Below, in pieces: positions 7,245-13,724 of a DNA stretch of 15,519 nt. Positions within the stretch are counted from its first letter, which is position 1; every line of letters begins with the position of its first letter. Made by a program: the position numbers and the translations under genes. The stretch is taken from assembly GCA_020723785.1 (NCBI GenBank), contig DYIH01000013.1, positions 1 through 15,519 on the forward strand, written 5' to 3'. The notes below the pieces were generated by a model that searched no databases, was not told the DNA's origin, and saw only the letters and a list, made by a program, of their open reading frames with translations. This DNA comes from Thermaerobacter marianensis. Its GTDB lineage: Bacteria; Bacillota; Sulfobacillia; DYIH01.

Positions 7245-8147
7245 ATGCGCCATTCCGCTCGGATTCTGGATGTGGCCGTGATTGGGGGGGACCGCCGGGA
7301 GAGCGCGGCCGCCGTTTATCTCCTTGAACGTGGCGCCGCGGTGCGGGTGTTCGGCCCGCCGCACGTCGAGGGGCTGACCGGGGCGATGCGCGCCCGCAGC
7401 CTGGCCGAGGCGGTGGACGGCGCCCAGGTCATCGTGGGGCCCGTGCGGGGCCTGGACGCCGACAACCACCTGTACGGCCCGCCGGGGGTGCCCGGCCTCT
7501 GGCTGACCGACACGGTGATCGAGAAGATCGCGCCCGGAACGCTGTTCTTCATCGGCTGGGCCAACGACTGGCTGCAACAGCGGGCCGCGGAGCGCGGCTT
7601 CCGGCTCGTGGACCTCCTGGAACGCGACGACTTCGCCATCCTGAACGCGATTCCCACCGCCGAGGGCGCTGTTCAAAAGGCGATGGAGGAATCGGACGTC
7701 ACCCTCTTCGGGAGTTCCTGTTTCGTGCTGGGTTTCGGGCGCACCGGCCAGACCCTGGCCCGCGCCCTGCAGGGCCTCGGCGCGCGGGTGACCGTTCTGG
7801 ACCGCAATGCCGCCGGCCTGGCCCGCGCGGTCGCCGCCGGGCACCGTGCCCGGCCATTTTCCGACCTGTCCGAAGCCGTCGAAGAGGCGGAATTCATCTT
7901 CAACACCGTGCCGGCCCTGGTCCTGGACCGGGTCGTGCTGGGCCGGACGCGGCGGGACGTGGTCATCCTCGACATAGCGTCGGCGCCGGGGGGCACGGAC
8001 TTCACGGCGGCGGAAGGGTTCGGGCGGAAGGCCTTCCTCCTTCCCGGCCTGCCCGGCAAGGTGGCCCCGCGAACGGCTGGACGATACCTGGGAGAGGTGG
8101 TCTGGCATACCGTCATGGAATCCTGCAACACCCTTCAGGGGTTGTAG
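7245..8147 (+). CDS. dpaA: Dipicolinate synthase subunit A
   Basis: DpaA is the NAD(P)-binding dehydrogenase subunit of dipicolinate synthase, which oxidises the DapA product to dipicolinic acid in the mother cell; calcium dipicolinate then fills the spore core. The N-terminal domain contains DVAVIGGDRRE and ERGAAVRVFG. The second Rossmann domain has GFGRTGQTLARAL, with glycines 163, 165 and 168. The late motif LPGLPGKVAPRTAG is highly typical of the family. At 300 residues it is normal length. The ATG at 7245 is preceded by GGTGAGGCCGG. The pair dpaA-dpaB is strong evidence for endospore formation by the DpaAB route rather than the flavoprotein route of many Clostridium species. Confidence 0.95.
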   Translation: MRHSARILDVAVIGGDRRESAAAVYLLERGAAVRVFGPPHVEGLTGAMRARSLAEAVDGAQVIVGPVRGLDADNHLYGPPGVPGLWLTDTVIEKIAPGTLFFIGWANDWLQQRAAERGFRLVDLLERDDFAILNAIPTAEGAVQKAMEESDVTLFGSSCFVLGFGRTGQTLARALQGLGARVTVLDRNAAGLARAVAAGHRARPFSDLSEAVEEAEFIFNTVPALVLDRVVLGRTRRDVVILDIASAPGGTDFTAAEGFGRKAFLLPGLPGKVAPRTAGRYLGEVVWHTVMESCNTLQGL

Positions 8148-8213
8148 TGGACGCTTGACGCACCGCTCCACACAAGGCACCGGCGCCGGAGCTGAATCAA
8201 GGAGGGAAGGGCC

Positions 8214-8801
8214 GTGCGCCTGCACGGAAAAACGATCGGGTTCGCCCTGGCAGGGTCCCACTGCACTTTGGAGCAGATTTTCGACCCCCTTCGACAATTG
8301 AAAACGGAGGGGGCCGAAATCATCCCGATCATTTCCCACACCGTGGACACCGTGGAAACACGCTTCGGGGCCCCGGAGCAGTGGCGGGCGGGGCTCAGGG
8401 AGATCACGGGGCGCGAGCCGCTGCGGGAGCTGCCCGAGGTTGAGCCCCTGGGGCCGAAGAAGACCCTCGACGCCCTGGTGGTGGCGCCCTGCACCGGCAA
8501 CACCCTGGCCCGCCTGGCCAACGCCATTACCGATTCCCCCGTGGCCATGGCGGTGAAATCGACCCTGCGCAACCAGCGCCCGGTGGTGCTGTCCATCAGC
8601 ACCAACGACGGGCTCGGGCTCAACGCCAAGAACTGGGTCGCCCTGCTCAACACCAAAAATGTTTACTTCGTTCCCTTCGGGCAGGATAATCCGACAGAAA
8701 AGCCAAATTCTCTTGTTGCGCATCTCGATCTCTTGGTGCCGACGGTGTTGGCGGCGCTGGAGGGTCGACAGCACCAGCCGTTATTGGTACCCTGGGTGTA
8801 G
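8214..8801 (+). CDS. dpaB: Dipicolinate synthase subunit B
   Basis: DpaB is the flavoprotein-like partner subunit of dipicolinate synthase (HFCD fold). The start GKTIGFALAGSHCTLEQIF carries the GSHCT motif near residues 14-18. PCTGNTLARLANAITDSPV follows around residue 92, and STNDGLGLNAKNWVALLNTK completes the family pattern. Length 195 is normal. GTG at 8214 has an excellent ribosome binding site, AAGGAGGG, 7 bases upstream. It lies 66 bases after dpaA and is probably co-transcribed with it. A longer gap (178 bases) with its own promoter-like signals separates it from asd, so the two dpa genes may be controlled apart from the amino-acid genes. Confidence 0.95.
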   Translation: MRLHGKTIGFALAGSHCTLEQIFDPLRQLKTEGAEIIPIISHTVDTVETRFGAPEQWRAGLREITGREPLRELPEVEPLGPKKTLDALVVAPCTGNTLARLANAITDSPVAMAVKSTLRNQRPVVLSISTNDGLGLNAKNWVALLNTKNVYFVPFGQDNPTEKPNSLVAHLDLLVPTVLAALEGRQHQPLLVPWV

Positions 8802-8860
8802 CGCGGCGCCATCCTTCGCGCCCCCGTCGCGTCACCGCTACACCCTTCGTGATGCGATGG

Positions 8861-8889
8861 TTGACGCTCAACGAACCTTTGGGTAAATG
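8861..8889 (+). promoter_or_regulatory. Candidate promoter for asd
   Basis: TTGACG (8861-8866) is followed after exactly 17 bases by TAAATG (8884-8889). The -35 matches five of six positions, the -10 only three. It is the best promoter candidate in the 178-base dpaB-asd gap and would give a leader of roughly 85 bases. Confidence 0.4.
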
Positions 8890-8893
8890 GGAT

Positions 8894-8921
8894 GCGGTGC
8901 AATGTTTCGATGTCGCACCGC
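8894..8921 (+). repeat. Inverted repeat in the asd leader
   Basis: GCGGTGC (8894-8900) and GCACCGC (8915-8921) form a 7-bp stem with a 14-base loop rich in T and A. It would lie at the very 5' end of an RNA started by the promoter at 8861-8889. It could stabilise the transcript or be a control element. No T run follows, so it is not a typical terminator. Confidence 0.4.
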
Positions 8922-8979
8922 CCTCCCGATGGGGTCCACAGGAGGCAGCCGGCGCTACATTTTACGACAGGGTGGGGGT

Positions 8980-9999
8980 ATGGCGGTGCGCGGGTTGAAG
9001 GTGGCGGTGGTAGGCGCGGCGGGCGCCGTAGGGACGCAGGTGGTCCGCCTGCTGGAGGAGCGGCGGTTCCCGGTTTCCGAACTGCGGCTGATGGCTACCA
9101 AACGTTCGGCGGGGACGCGTGTGGCGTTCCGGGGCGAGGAACTGGTGGTCGAGGAAACGTCGCCGGACGCCTTGGACGGGGCGGAGCTCGTCTTCATGGC
9201 CGTGGGCACCGAGGCCAGCCGGGAACTGGCGCCGGTGGCGGCGCGCCGGGGCGCGGTGGTCATCGACAAGTCGAACGCTTTCCGGATGGACCCTGAGGTC
9301 CCCCTGGTGGTGCCCGAGGTCAACCCCCATCATCTCAAGGGCCACAAGGGCATCATCGCCAGCCCCAATTGCTCCACGATCCAGATGGTGGTGGCCCTGC
9401 AGCCGATCCGGGAGCGGGCCGGCCTGCGGCGGGTGATCGTCTCCACCTACCAGTCGGTGTCCGGCACCGGCGTCGACGCCATGGCGGAACTGCGGGAGCA
9501 GACCCGCCAGGCCCTGGACGAGAAGCCCCTGACGCGGCAGGTCTATCCGCACCAGATCGCCTTCAACTGCCTGCCGCATATCGACAGCTTCGACGCCAAC
9601 GGCTACACGCTGGAGGAGATGAAGCTGGTGCGGGAGACGCGCCGGATCTTCGCCGACGAGGACCTGCCGGTGACGGCCACGGCCGTCCGCGTGCCGGTGT
9701 TCATCGGCCATTCCGAGGCGGTCACCGTCCAGACGGAACATCCCCTCCCGGCGGACGAGGCCCGGGAGGCCCTGCGCCGGGCGCCTGGCGTCGTCGTCCG
9801 GGACGATCCCCAGAATAACGTCTATCCCCTGCCGGTGGACGCCGCCGGCCGGGACGAGGTCTTCGTCGGCCGCATCCGGGAAGACCTGGCCCTGGAGAAC
9901 GGCCTCTCCTTCTGGGTGGTGGCCGACAACCTGCGCAAGGGTGCGGCCACCAATGCCGTGCAGATCGCAGAGACGATGTTCCGCGAGGGAATGCTGTAA
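8980..9999 (+). CDS. asd: Aspartate-semialdehyde dehydrogenase
   Basis: Asd reduces aspartyl phosphate to aspartate semialdehyde with NADPH, the common step for lysine, diaminopimelate, dipicolinate, threonine and methionine. The nucleotide-binding motif VVGAAGAVG is at residues 10-18. The active-site Cys131 lies in SPNCSTIQMVVAL, and the conserved His244 in PVFIGHSEAV. SVSGTG is also present. Length 339 is normal. ATG 8980 follows AGGGTGGGGG and matches the family start; the frame stays open upstream to an ATG at 8887, but that part is not protein-like. It is followed 65 bases later by dapG, in the same order as in B. subtilis. Confidence 0.95.
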   Translation: MAVRGLKVAVVGAAGAVGTQVVRLLEERRFPVSELRLMATKRSAGTRVAFRGEELVVEETSPDALDGAELVFMAVGTEASRELAPVAARRGAVVIDKSNAFRMDPEVPLVVPEVNPHHLKGHKGIIASPNCSTIQMVVALQPIRERAGLRRVIVSTYQSVSGTGVDAMAELREQTRQALDEKPLTRQVYPHQIAFNCLPHIDSFDANGYTLEEMKLVRETRRIFADEDLPVTATAVRVPVFIGHSEAVTVQTEHPLPADEAREALRRAPGVVVRDDPQNNVYPLPVDAAGRDEVFVGRIREDLALENGLSFWVVADNLRKGAATNAVQIAETMFREGML

Positions 10000-10064
10000 A
10001 GAAGCGGCTCCCTCGCCACGAATGATCTCCGCGCAGCGCTTACGCCATCTGGGGGAGAAGCGGC

Positions 10065-11291
10065 ATGCGCATCGTCGTTCAGAAATTCGGCGGCACCTCC
10101 CTGGCGACGCCGGAAACCCGGGAGGCCATGGTGCAGCGCGTTCGGGAAGCGGTGGAACAGGGGGTGCGGCCGGTGCTCGTCGTCTCGGCCATGGGGCGGG
10201 CCGGCGACCCCTATGCCACCGACACCCTGATCCAACTGGCGCGCGGCGTCTACCAGGACACCGCGCCCCGCGAACTCGACCTGCTCATCTCCTGCGGCGA
10301 GGTCATCTCGGCGGTGGTGGCGGCCAACACCCTCAAGCGCGCCGGCCTGAAGAACGCCGCCGTCCTCACTGGGGGCCAGGCGGGCATCATCACCGACAGG
10401 AATTTCGGCGACGCCCGCATCCTGCGGGTGCAGCCCGATCACCTGGTCCGCCACCTGGAACGGGGCGACCTGGTGGTGGTGGCCGGGTTCCAGGGCGTGG
10501 CCGAGACGGGGGACATCACCACCCTGGGGCGCGGCGGCAGCGACACGACGGCGGCCGCCCTCGGCGTGGCACTGCGAGCCGAGGTGGTGGAGATCTTCAC
10601 CGACGTGGACGGCGTGAAGACAGCCGACCCCCGCATCGTCCCCGAGGCCCGCACGCTGCAGGTCATGTCCTACGAGGAGATCTTGAACATGGCCAACGAG
10701 GGGGCACGGGTCCTGCACCCCCGGGCCGTGGAACTGGCGATGCGGGCCAACCTGCCCCTGCGGGTGCGGCACACGCTCTCCGACGCGCCCGGCACCCTGG
10801 TGACCCACGCGTTCGAGACGGCGGACAGCCGTCCGGTCTTCCGCAACGGCCACACCGTCACGGCGGTGGCCCAGCGGCCCGGTGTCGCCCAGGTATCGGT
10901 GGTGCCGCCGGCCGCCGAGCGGGGTGAGGCCGACGTGCACGTTTTCCGCTCTCTGGCGGAGGCGGGGATCAGCGTGGACCTGATCAACGTCTCCCCGGAC
11001 CGCAAGTCCTTCATCGTCCCGGAGGAGGCCGGGGTACAGGCCAAGGCCATCCTCGAACAAAAGGGGTTCCAGGTCCAGCTGCGGCCCGGCTGCGCCAAGG
11101 TATCGGTGGTGGGGACCGGGATGCGGGGGGTGCCGGGAGTGATGGCCGGCGTGGTCGAGGCCATGAGCCAGGCCGGCGTGGAGATCCTCCAGACGGCCGA
11201 CTCCCATACGACCATCTCCTGCCTGGTCAGGGCGGAAGACATGGACCGGGCGGTGCGGGCGCTGCACGCGCGGTTCGGGTTGGGCAACTAG
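10065..11291 (+). CDS. dapG: Aspartate kinase, DapG-type
   Basis: This enzyme phosphorylates aspartate, the entry step of the pathway. KFGGTS at residues 7-12 binds ATP and aspartate. Later motifs are GRGGSDTTAAALG, FTDVDGVKTADPR and SYEEILNMANEGARVLHPRA. Two ACT regulatory domains fill the last 140 residues or so, the first near VAQVSVV and the second near AKVSVVGTGMRGVPGV. Length 408 is normal for a monofunctional kinase. The position between asd and dapA matches B. subtilis dapG, whose enzyme is inhibited by diaminopimelate; that control is inferred here, not shown. ATG 10065 has GGGGGAG 7 bases upstream. No lysine riboswitch is recognisable before it. Confidence 0.94.
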   Translation: MRIVVQKFGGTSLATPETREAMVQRVREAVEQGVRPVLVVSAMGRAGDPYATDTLIQLARGVYQDTAPRELDLLISCGEVISAVVAANTLKRAGLKNAAVLTGGQAGIITDRNFGDARILRVQPDHLVRHLERGDLVVVAGFQGVAETGDITTLGRGGSDTTAAALGVALRAEVVEIFTDVDGVKTADPRIVPEARTLQVMSYEEILNMANEGARVLHPRAVELAMRANLPLRVRHTLSDAPGTLVTHAFETADSRPVFRNGHTVTAVAQRPGVAQVSVVPPAAERGEADVHVFRSLAEAGISVDLINVSPDRKSFIVPEEAGVQAKAILEQKGFQVQLRPGCAKVSVVGTGMRGVPGVMAGVVEAMSQAGVEILQTADSHTTISCLVRAEDMDRAVRALHARFGLGN

Positions 11292-11383
11292 ACCAGGAGC
11301 GCGTTGCGAAATCCCGATACCGACGACGCTGGCGGGGCGGCCGCTACGCATCCAGCCCCGAATCGTTCTTCCTCGATGTCGTC

Positions 11384-11487
11384 CTAGCTCAGCGGGCGGA
11401 AGATGGCGACCGGCTTTCCCCGCATGGTCCACGATCACTTCCTCGCCCTGCGATGCAGGGGTGGCGCCCGGACGCTTCCCCGATCGA
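11384..11487 (-). pseudogene. Remnant of a Phd/YefM-type antitoxin, frameshifted
   Basis: Read on the - strand, this part of the 304-base dapG-dapA gap gives ASQGEEVIVDHAGK and then, after a one-base shift near 11413, PVAIFRPLS and a TAG at 11386-11384. Joined, this is the typical C-terminal part of Phd/YefM antitoxins (pattern GEEVIIxxxGKPVAxLxPL). The upstream half is unrecognisable apart from a possible GKRPGATPA, and there is no intact start. No toxin gene is seen next to it. The match is short, about 25 residues, so chance is possible, but the order and spacing of GEEVIV, GK, PVA and PL argue for a real relic. Confidence 0.4.
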
Positions 11488-11505
11488 ATCGAAACAGGAT
11501 ACAAT
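11476..11505 (+). promoter_or_regulatory. Candidate promoter for dapA
   Basis: TACAAT (11500-11505) matches the -10 consensus at five of six positions; with the bases before it, GATACAAT also resembles the sigma-E -10 element. The -35 TTCCCC (11476-11481, 18-base spacer) is poor. The leader would be about 85 bases. The rest of the dapG-dapA gap holds the antitoxin relic and a 6-bp hairpin at 11446-11460. Confidence 0.33.
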
Positions 11506-11595
11506 GGTTTTCGAGGGCGTTGCTTCCGGCAGGCCGTTTCCGTCCGGTCCGGGACGCCCGTCATTTCGCAAGCCTTTGACAGGGGGAATGCAAAG

Positions 11596-12507
11596 ATGAA
11601 ACCCTTCGGCAAGGTCATCCCGGCGATGGTCACCCCGTTCAACCGCGACGGCTCGGTGGACCACGGGCGGGCGGCCGACTTGGCCCGGCGCCTGGTGGAC
11701 GCAGGCTCTGACGGCATACTGGTAGGGGGCACCACGGCGGAGTCGCCCACCCTGGAGGATGAGGAAAAGGTGCGCCTCTTCGAGACGGTGGTCCGAGCGG
11801 TCGGCGACCGGGTCTTCGTCTGGGCCGGCACGGGCACCAACGACACCCGGGCCAGCGTCGCGATGACCCGGCGGGCCGAGGCCGCCGGCGCCGACGGCGT
11901 CATGCTCGTCACGCCCTACTACAACAAGCCGCCCCAGGAGGGGCTGTACCAGCACTTCCGGACGGTGGCCGGGGCCACGCGCCTCCCGGTGATGCTCTAC
12001 AACGTCCCCGGGCGCACCAGCGCCAACATCGCGCCGGACACGGTGGCGCGCCTGGCGGCCATCGACAACGTCGTGGCCATCAAGGAGGCCAGCGGCAGCC
12101 TGGACCAGGTCTCCGAGATCCGCCGCCTGACCCCGGACGATTTCGTGATCTACAGCGGCGACGACAGCCTGACGCTGCCGATCCTGGCGGTCGGCGGCGC
12201 CGGCGTCGTCAGCGTGGCGGCCCATGTGGCGGCCGGTCCGATCAGGGCGATGATTGAGGCCTTCGAGCGCGGCGACACGACCGAGGCCCGGTGCATCCAC
12301 CTGCAATTGATGCCTCTCTTCAAGGCCCTCTTCGTCACCACCAACCCGATCCCGGTGAAGGCCGCCCTGCGCCTGGCCGGCTTCGACCCCGGCGGGTACC
12401 GCCTGCCGCTGGTGCCGCCGACGCCGAAGGAGGAGGAAGCGGTGCGCCAGGCGATGGCCGCGGCGGGCTTGCTAGCGGTGGAGGCGGTGGCGAGGGTGGA
12501 GGGTTGA
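11596..12507 (+). CDS. dapA: 4-hydroxy-tetrahydrodipicolinate synthase DapA
   Basis: DapA condenses aspartate semialdehyde with pyruvate, making the substrate shared by DapB and dipicolinate synthase. Lys163 in VVAIKEASG forms the Schiff base and Tyr135 in LYNVPGRT is the conserved active-site Tyr. GGTTAESPTL near residue 41 and TPYYNKPPQEGLYQHF are typical. Length 303 is normal. ATG 11596 follows AGGGGGA with an 8-base spacer; homology begins at FGKVIPAMVTPF. An upstream in-frame extension to 11461 is leader, not protein. The gene stands apart from both neighbours: gaps of about 300 bases precede it and 360 bases follow it, and both gaps contain toxin-antitoxin-type material. Confidence 0.95.
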   Translation: MKPFGKVIPAMVTPFNRDGSVDHGRAADLARRLVDAGSDGILVGGTTAESPTLEDEEKVRLFETVVRAVGDRVFVWAGTGTNDTRASVAMTRRAEAAGADGVMLVTPYYNKPPQEGLYQHFRTVAGATRLPVMLYNVPGRTSANIAPDTVARLAAIDNVVAIKEASGSLDQVSEIRRLTPDDFVIYSGDDSLTLPILAVGGAGVVSVAAHVAAGPIRAMIEAFERGDTTEARCIHLQLMPLFKALFVTTNPIPVKAALRLAGFDPGGYRLPLVPPTPKEEEAVRQAMAAAGLLAVEAVARVEG

Positions 12508-12870
12508 TGCCGGCCATTCCCACCCGGCGAGGATCCGACCAACGTGAGGTTCGGTTGACGGGAGAAGGGCGGCTGGGAGGGCGAGATCGAGGTCCTGGCT
12601 CTCCAAAGCTATTACCGGGGAACTCGTCCACGCCAGGCATCGCACGCCGCATTGTGCAGACGGAGGTTGCCGATTCGTGGACGATGCCGCCGTTATGCCC
12701 GCCTACGCGATCACCGCGGACTTACACCGGGCGGAGGTTGATCTGGCGCGAAATGCCCGCCGTTTGGTGGCGTCTTGCAAGGGGTGAACCACCCGACTTT
12801 GAAATATTACGAGTGAGTGCGATAGCGCGTGAGCTATAAGCAAAAACATTGAGATAGGGGGTAGCGGGCC
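12508..12870 (+). other. 363-base gap with possible decayed coding fragments
   Basis: There is no convincing intact gene here. A frame starting at GTG 12677 reads MPAYAITADLHRAEVDL and continues NARRLVASCKG to a TGA at 12785. In the next frame the sequence continues as PPDFEILRVSAIAREL to a TAA at 12837. Both pieces look more protein-like than the surroundings and could be one gene broken by a frameshift; I do not recognise the family. The open frame 12507-12839, whose ATG overlaps the dapA stop, has an improbable composition over most of its length. The last 80 bases are AT-rich, with TATAAG at 12835-12840 as a possible -10 element for the next gene. Confidence 0.4.
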
Positions 12871-13101
12871 ATGGTATGGAAAGATAGGATCGTGATCGAC
12901 CCGGCGGTGTTGGTAGGAAAACCGGTGGTCAAGGGTACGCGTCTGGCTGTCGAGTTCATCCTCGATCTCCTGGCGAATGGTTGGAGCGAAGAGCAAATTA
13001 TAACCAACTACCCGGGCCTGACCAGGGAGGACCTACGGGCCTGTTTGGCCTATGCGAGCGAGATTCTCCATGGTGAACGGGTCTATCTTCTGGAGATCTG
13101 A
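12871..13101 (+). CDS. DUF433 family antitoxin-like protein
   Basis: This is a 76-residue protein of the DUF433 (VapB-like, helix-turn-helix) family. The pattern RIVIDPAVLVGKPVVKGTRL, then VEFILDLLANGWSEEQIITN, then YPGLTREDLRACLAYASE is complete and unbroken. Such proteins are usually paired with a DUF5615 PIN-like protein and are predicted to bind their own promoter and neutralise the partner. ATG 12871 has AGGGGG 9 bases upstream. The partner gene starts 3 bases after the stop, so the two are co-translated. The region has lower GC than its neighbours, which suggests horizontal transfer. The assignment to family is firm; antitoxin activity is predicted from family context. Confidence 0.88.
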   Translation: MVWKDRIVIDPAVLVGKPVVKGTRLAVEFILDLLANGWSEEQIITNYPGLTREDLRACLAYASEILHGERVYLLEI

Positions 13102-13104
13102 GCG

Positions 13105-13374
13105 ATGCGCTTCCTGGCTAACGAGAACTTTCCAGGGGCCGCCGTGAATGCCCTCCGTGACACCGGTCACGATGTCAGATGGGTGCGGATGGAAGCACCG
13201 GGAAGCACGGATGAACAGGTTCTTGCGGTTGCGCGGGCAGAAGGACGCATTCTGCTGACGTTCGATAAGGATTTTGGCGAACTGGTTTTTCGCCGTGGGG
13301 CAATGGCTGCTCCAGGACTCTTGCTGTTTCGCCTTCCATTGACGGCCGCTTGGTCCGGAACCAGATCACGCTGA
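13105..13374 (+). CDS. DUF5615 PIN-like toxin protein, C-terminally truncated
   Basis: The first 77 residues are typical of DUF5615: MRFLANENFPGAAVNALRDT with the acidic N-terminal D/ENFP motif, then TGHDV, PGSTDEQVLAVARAEGRIL, LTFDKDFGELVFRRG and GLLLFRLP. Asp55 and Asp57 in TFDKDFGEL fit the predicted PIN-like nuclease site. After LFRLP the sequence departs from the family (LTAAWSGTRSR) and stops at 89 residues, whereas the family is usually about 110-120. The expected final strand appears after the stop (see the next feature). The protein may therefore be inactive, or work in shortened form. It starts 3 bases after the DUF433 gene. The start codon ATG is secure. Confidence 0.82.
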   Translation: MRFLANENFPGAAVNALRDTGHDVRWVRMEAPGSTDEQVLAVARAEGRILLTFDKDFGELVFRRGAMAAPGLLLFRLPLTAAWSGTRSR

Positions 13375-13464
13375 CTCCGTCCTGAGACTTTGTCGTCGGC
13401 AAGCACATATCCGATACACAAACCTCTTCTTTTGGTCCAGGATGACGATCGGTACCGTCCTTCC
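13375..13464 (+). pseudogene. Decayed 3' end of the DUF5615 gene
   Basis: Beyond the stop, the same frame reads LLLVQDDDRYRP at 13426-13461. This resembles the last strand of long DUF5615 proteins (pattern FxVVEDDRIRxRP) and sits at the distance expected from LFRLP. Between them, the +1 frame gives RPLGPEPDHADSVLRLCRRQ, which resembles the usual SPExVAxxVxxxL helix. This suggests that a full-length toxin was broken by indels and a stop. Confidence 0.45.
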
Positions 13465-13558
13465 GGAATAACGGGAAAGAACTTTCGGTTCCAAGTGCGA
13501 CACAATTCGGCAACCGGCATTGGAACAACGATTACGTTTTGGAGGGCCGAACCGCGCC

Positions 13559-13587
13559 TTGTGCCGCCGCCGCCGACCGCGTATAAT
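13559..13587 (+). promoter_or_regulatory. Promoter for the RNase J gene
   Basis: TATAAT (13582-13587) is a perfect -10 element, 17 bases after TTGTGC (13559-13564), a three-of-six -35. It lies in the 257-base stretch between the toxin relic and the RNase J ribosome binding site. The leader would be about 125 bases and contains a hairpin. Confidence 0.6.
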
Positions 13588-13631
13588 GGATGCCAAGGGA
13601 AGCACGTTCGGTCGATGCCATGGTGTTCCTG

Positions 13632-13660
13632 CCCTTTCCCAGGCCGGCGCGGGGAAAGGG
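13632..13660 (+). terminator. Hairpin in the RNase J leader, attenuator-like
   Basis: CCCTTTCCC (13632-13640) pairs perfectly with GGGAAAGGG (13652-13660) around an 11-base GC-rich loop and is followed by TTT. It is downstream of the TATAAT promoter and 45 bases before the Shine-Dalgarno sequence. It could be a weak attenuator, an RNA-stability element or a site for self-control by RNase J. Confidence 0.45.
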
Positions 13661-13704
13661 TTTACATATCGTTTTGCGCATGGGACGGGCAGCGCGAGAC
13701 TGTT

Positions 13705-13724
13705 AAGGAGGTCGCACGGAGATC
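13705..13724 (+). promoter_or_regulatory. Strong ribosome binding site facing an ATC codon
   Basis: AAGGAGGT (13705-13712) is a near-perfect Shine-Dalgarno sequence. A start is expected at about 13718-13722, where the RNase J frame has ATC (13722-13724). Between the in-frame TAA at 13704-13706 and GTG 13749 there is no ATG, GTG, TTG or CTG codon in this frame. Confidence 0.75.

Noticed and set aside
11381..11400. CCTAGCTCAGCGGGC resembles the D-arm of a tRNA
   Set aside because: There is no GGTTCGAATCC-type T-arm, no anticodon stem and no acceptor pairing at the expected distances.
11576..11581. TTGACA just before dapA, a perfect -35 hexamer
   Set aside because: It is 15 bases from the start codon and overlaps the ribosome binding site region; a -10 element would fall inside the gene and no good one is seen.
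9822..11912. Very long - strand open frame (696 codons) opposite asd, dapG and dapA
   Set aside because: It is a product of high GC third positions: low-complexity, His/Gly/Arg-rich, with no family pattern, and it runs antisense across three well-recognised genes. Only the short antitoxin-like piece inside it at 11384-11487 was kept.
12507..12839. 110-codon frame whose ATG overlaps the dapA stop
   Set aside because: Overlap looks like coupling, but there is no ribosome binding site and most of the peptide has a non-protein-like composition; only its last part may be a relic.
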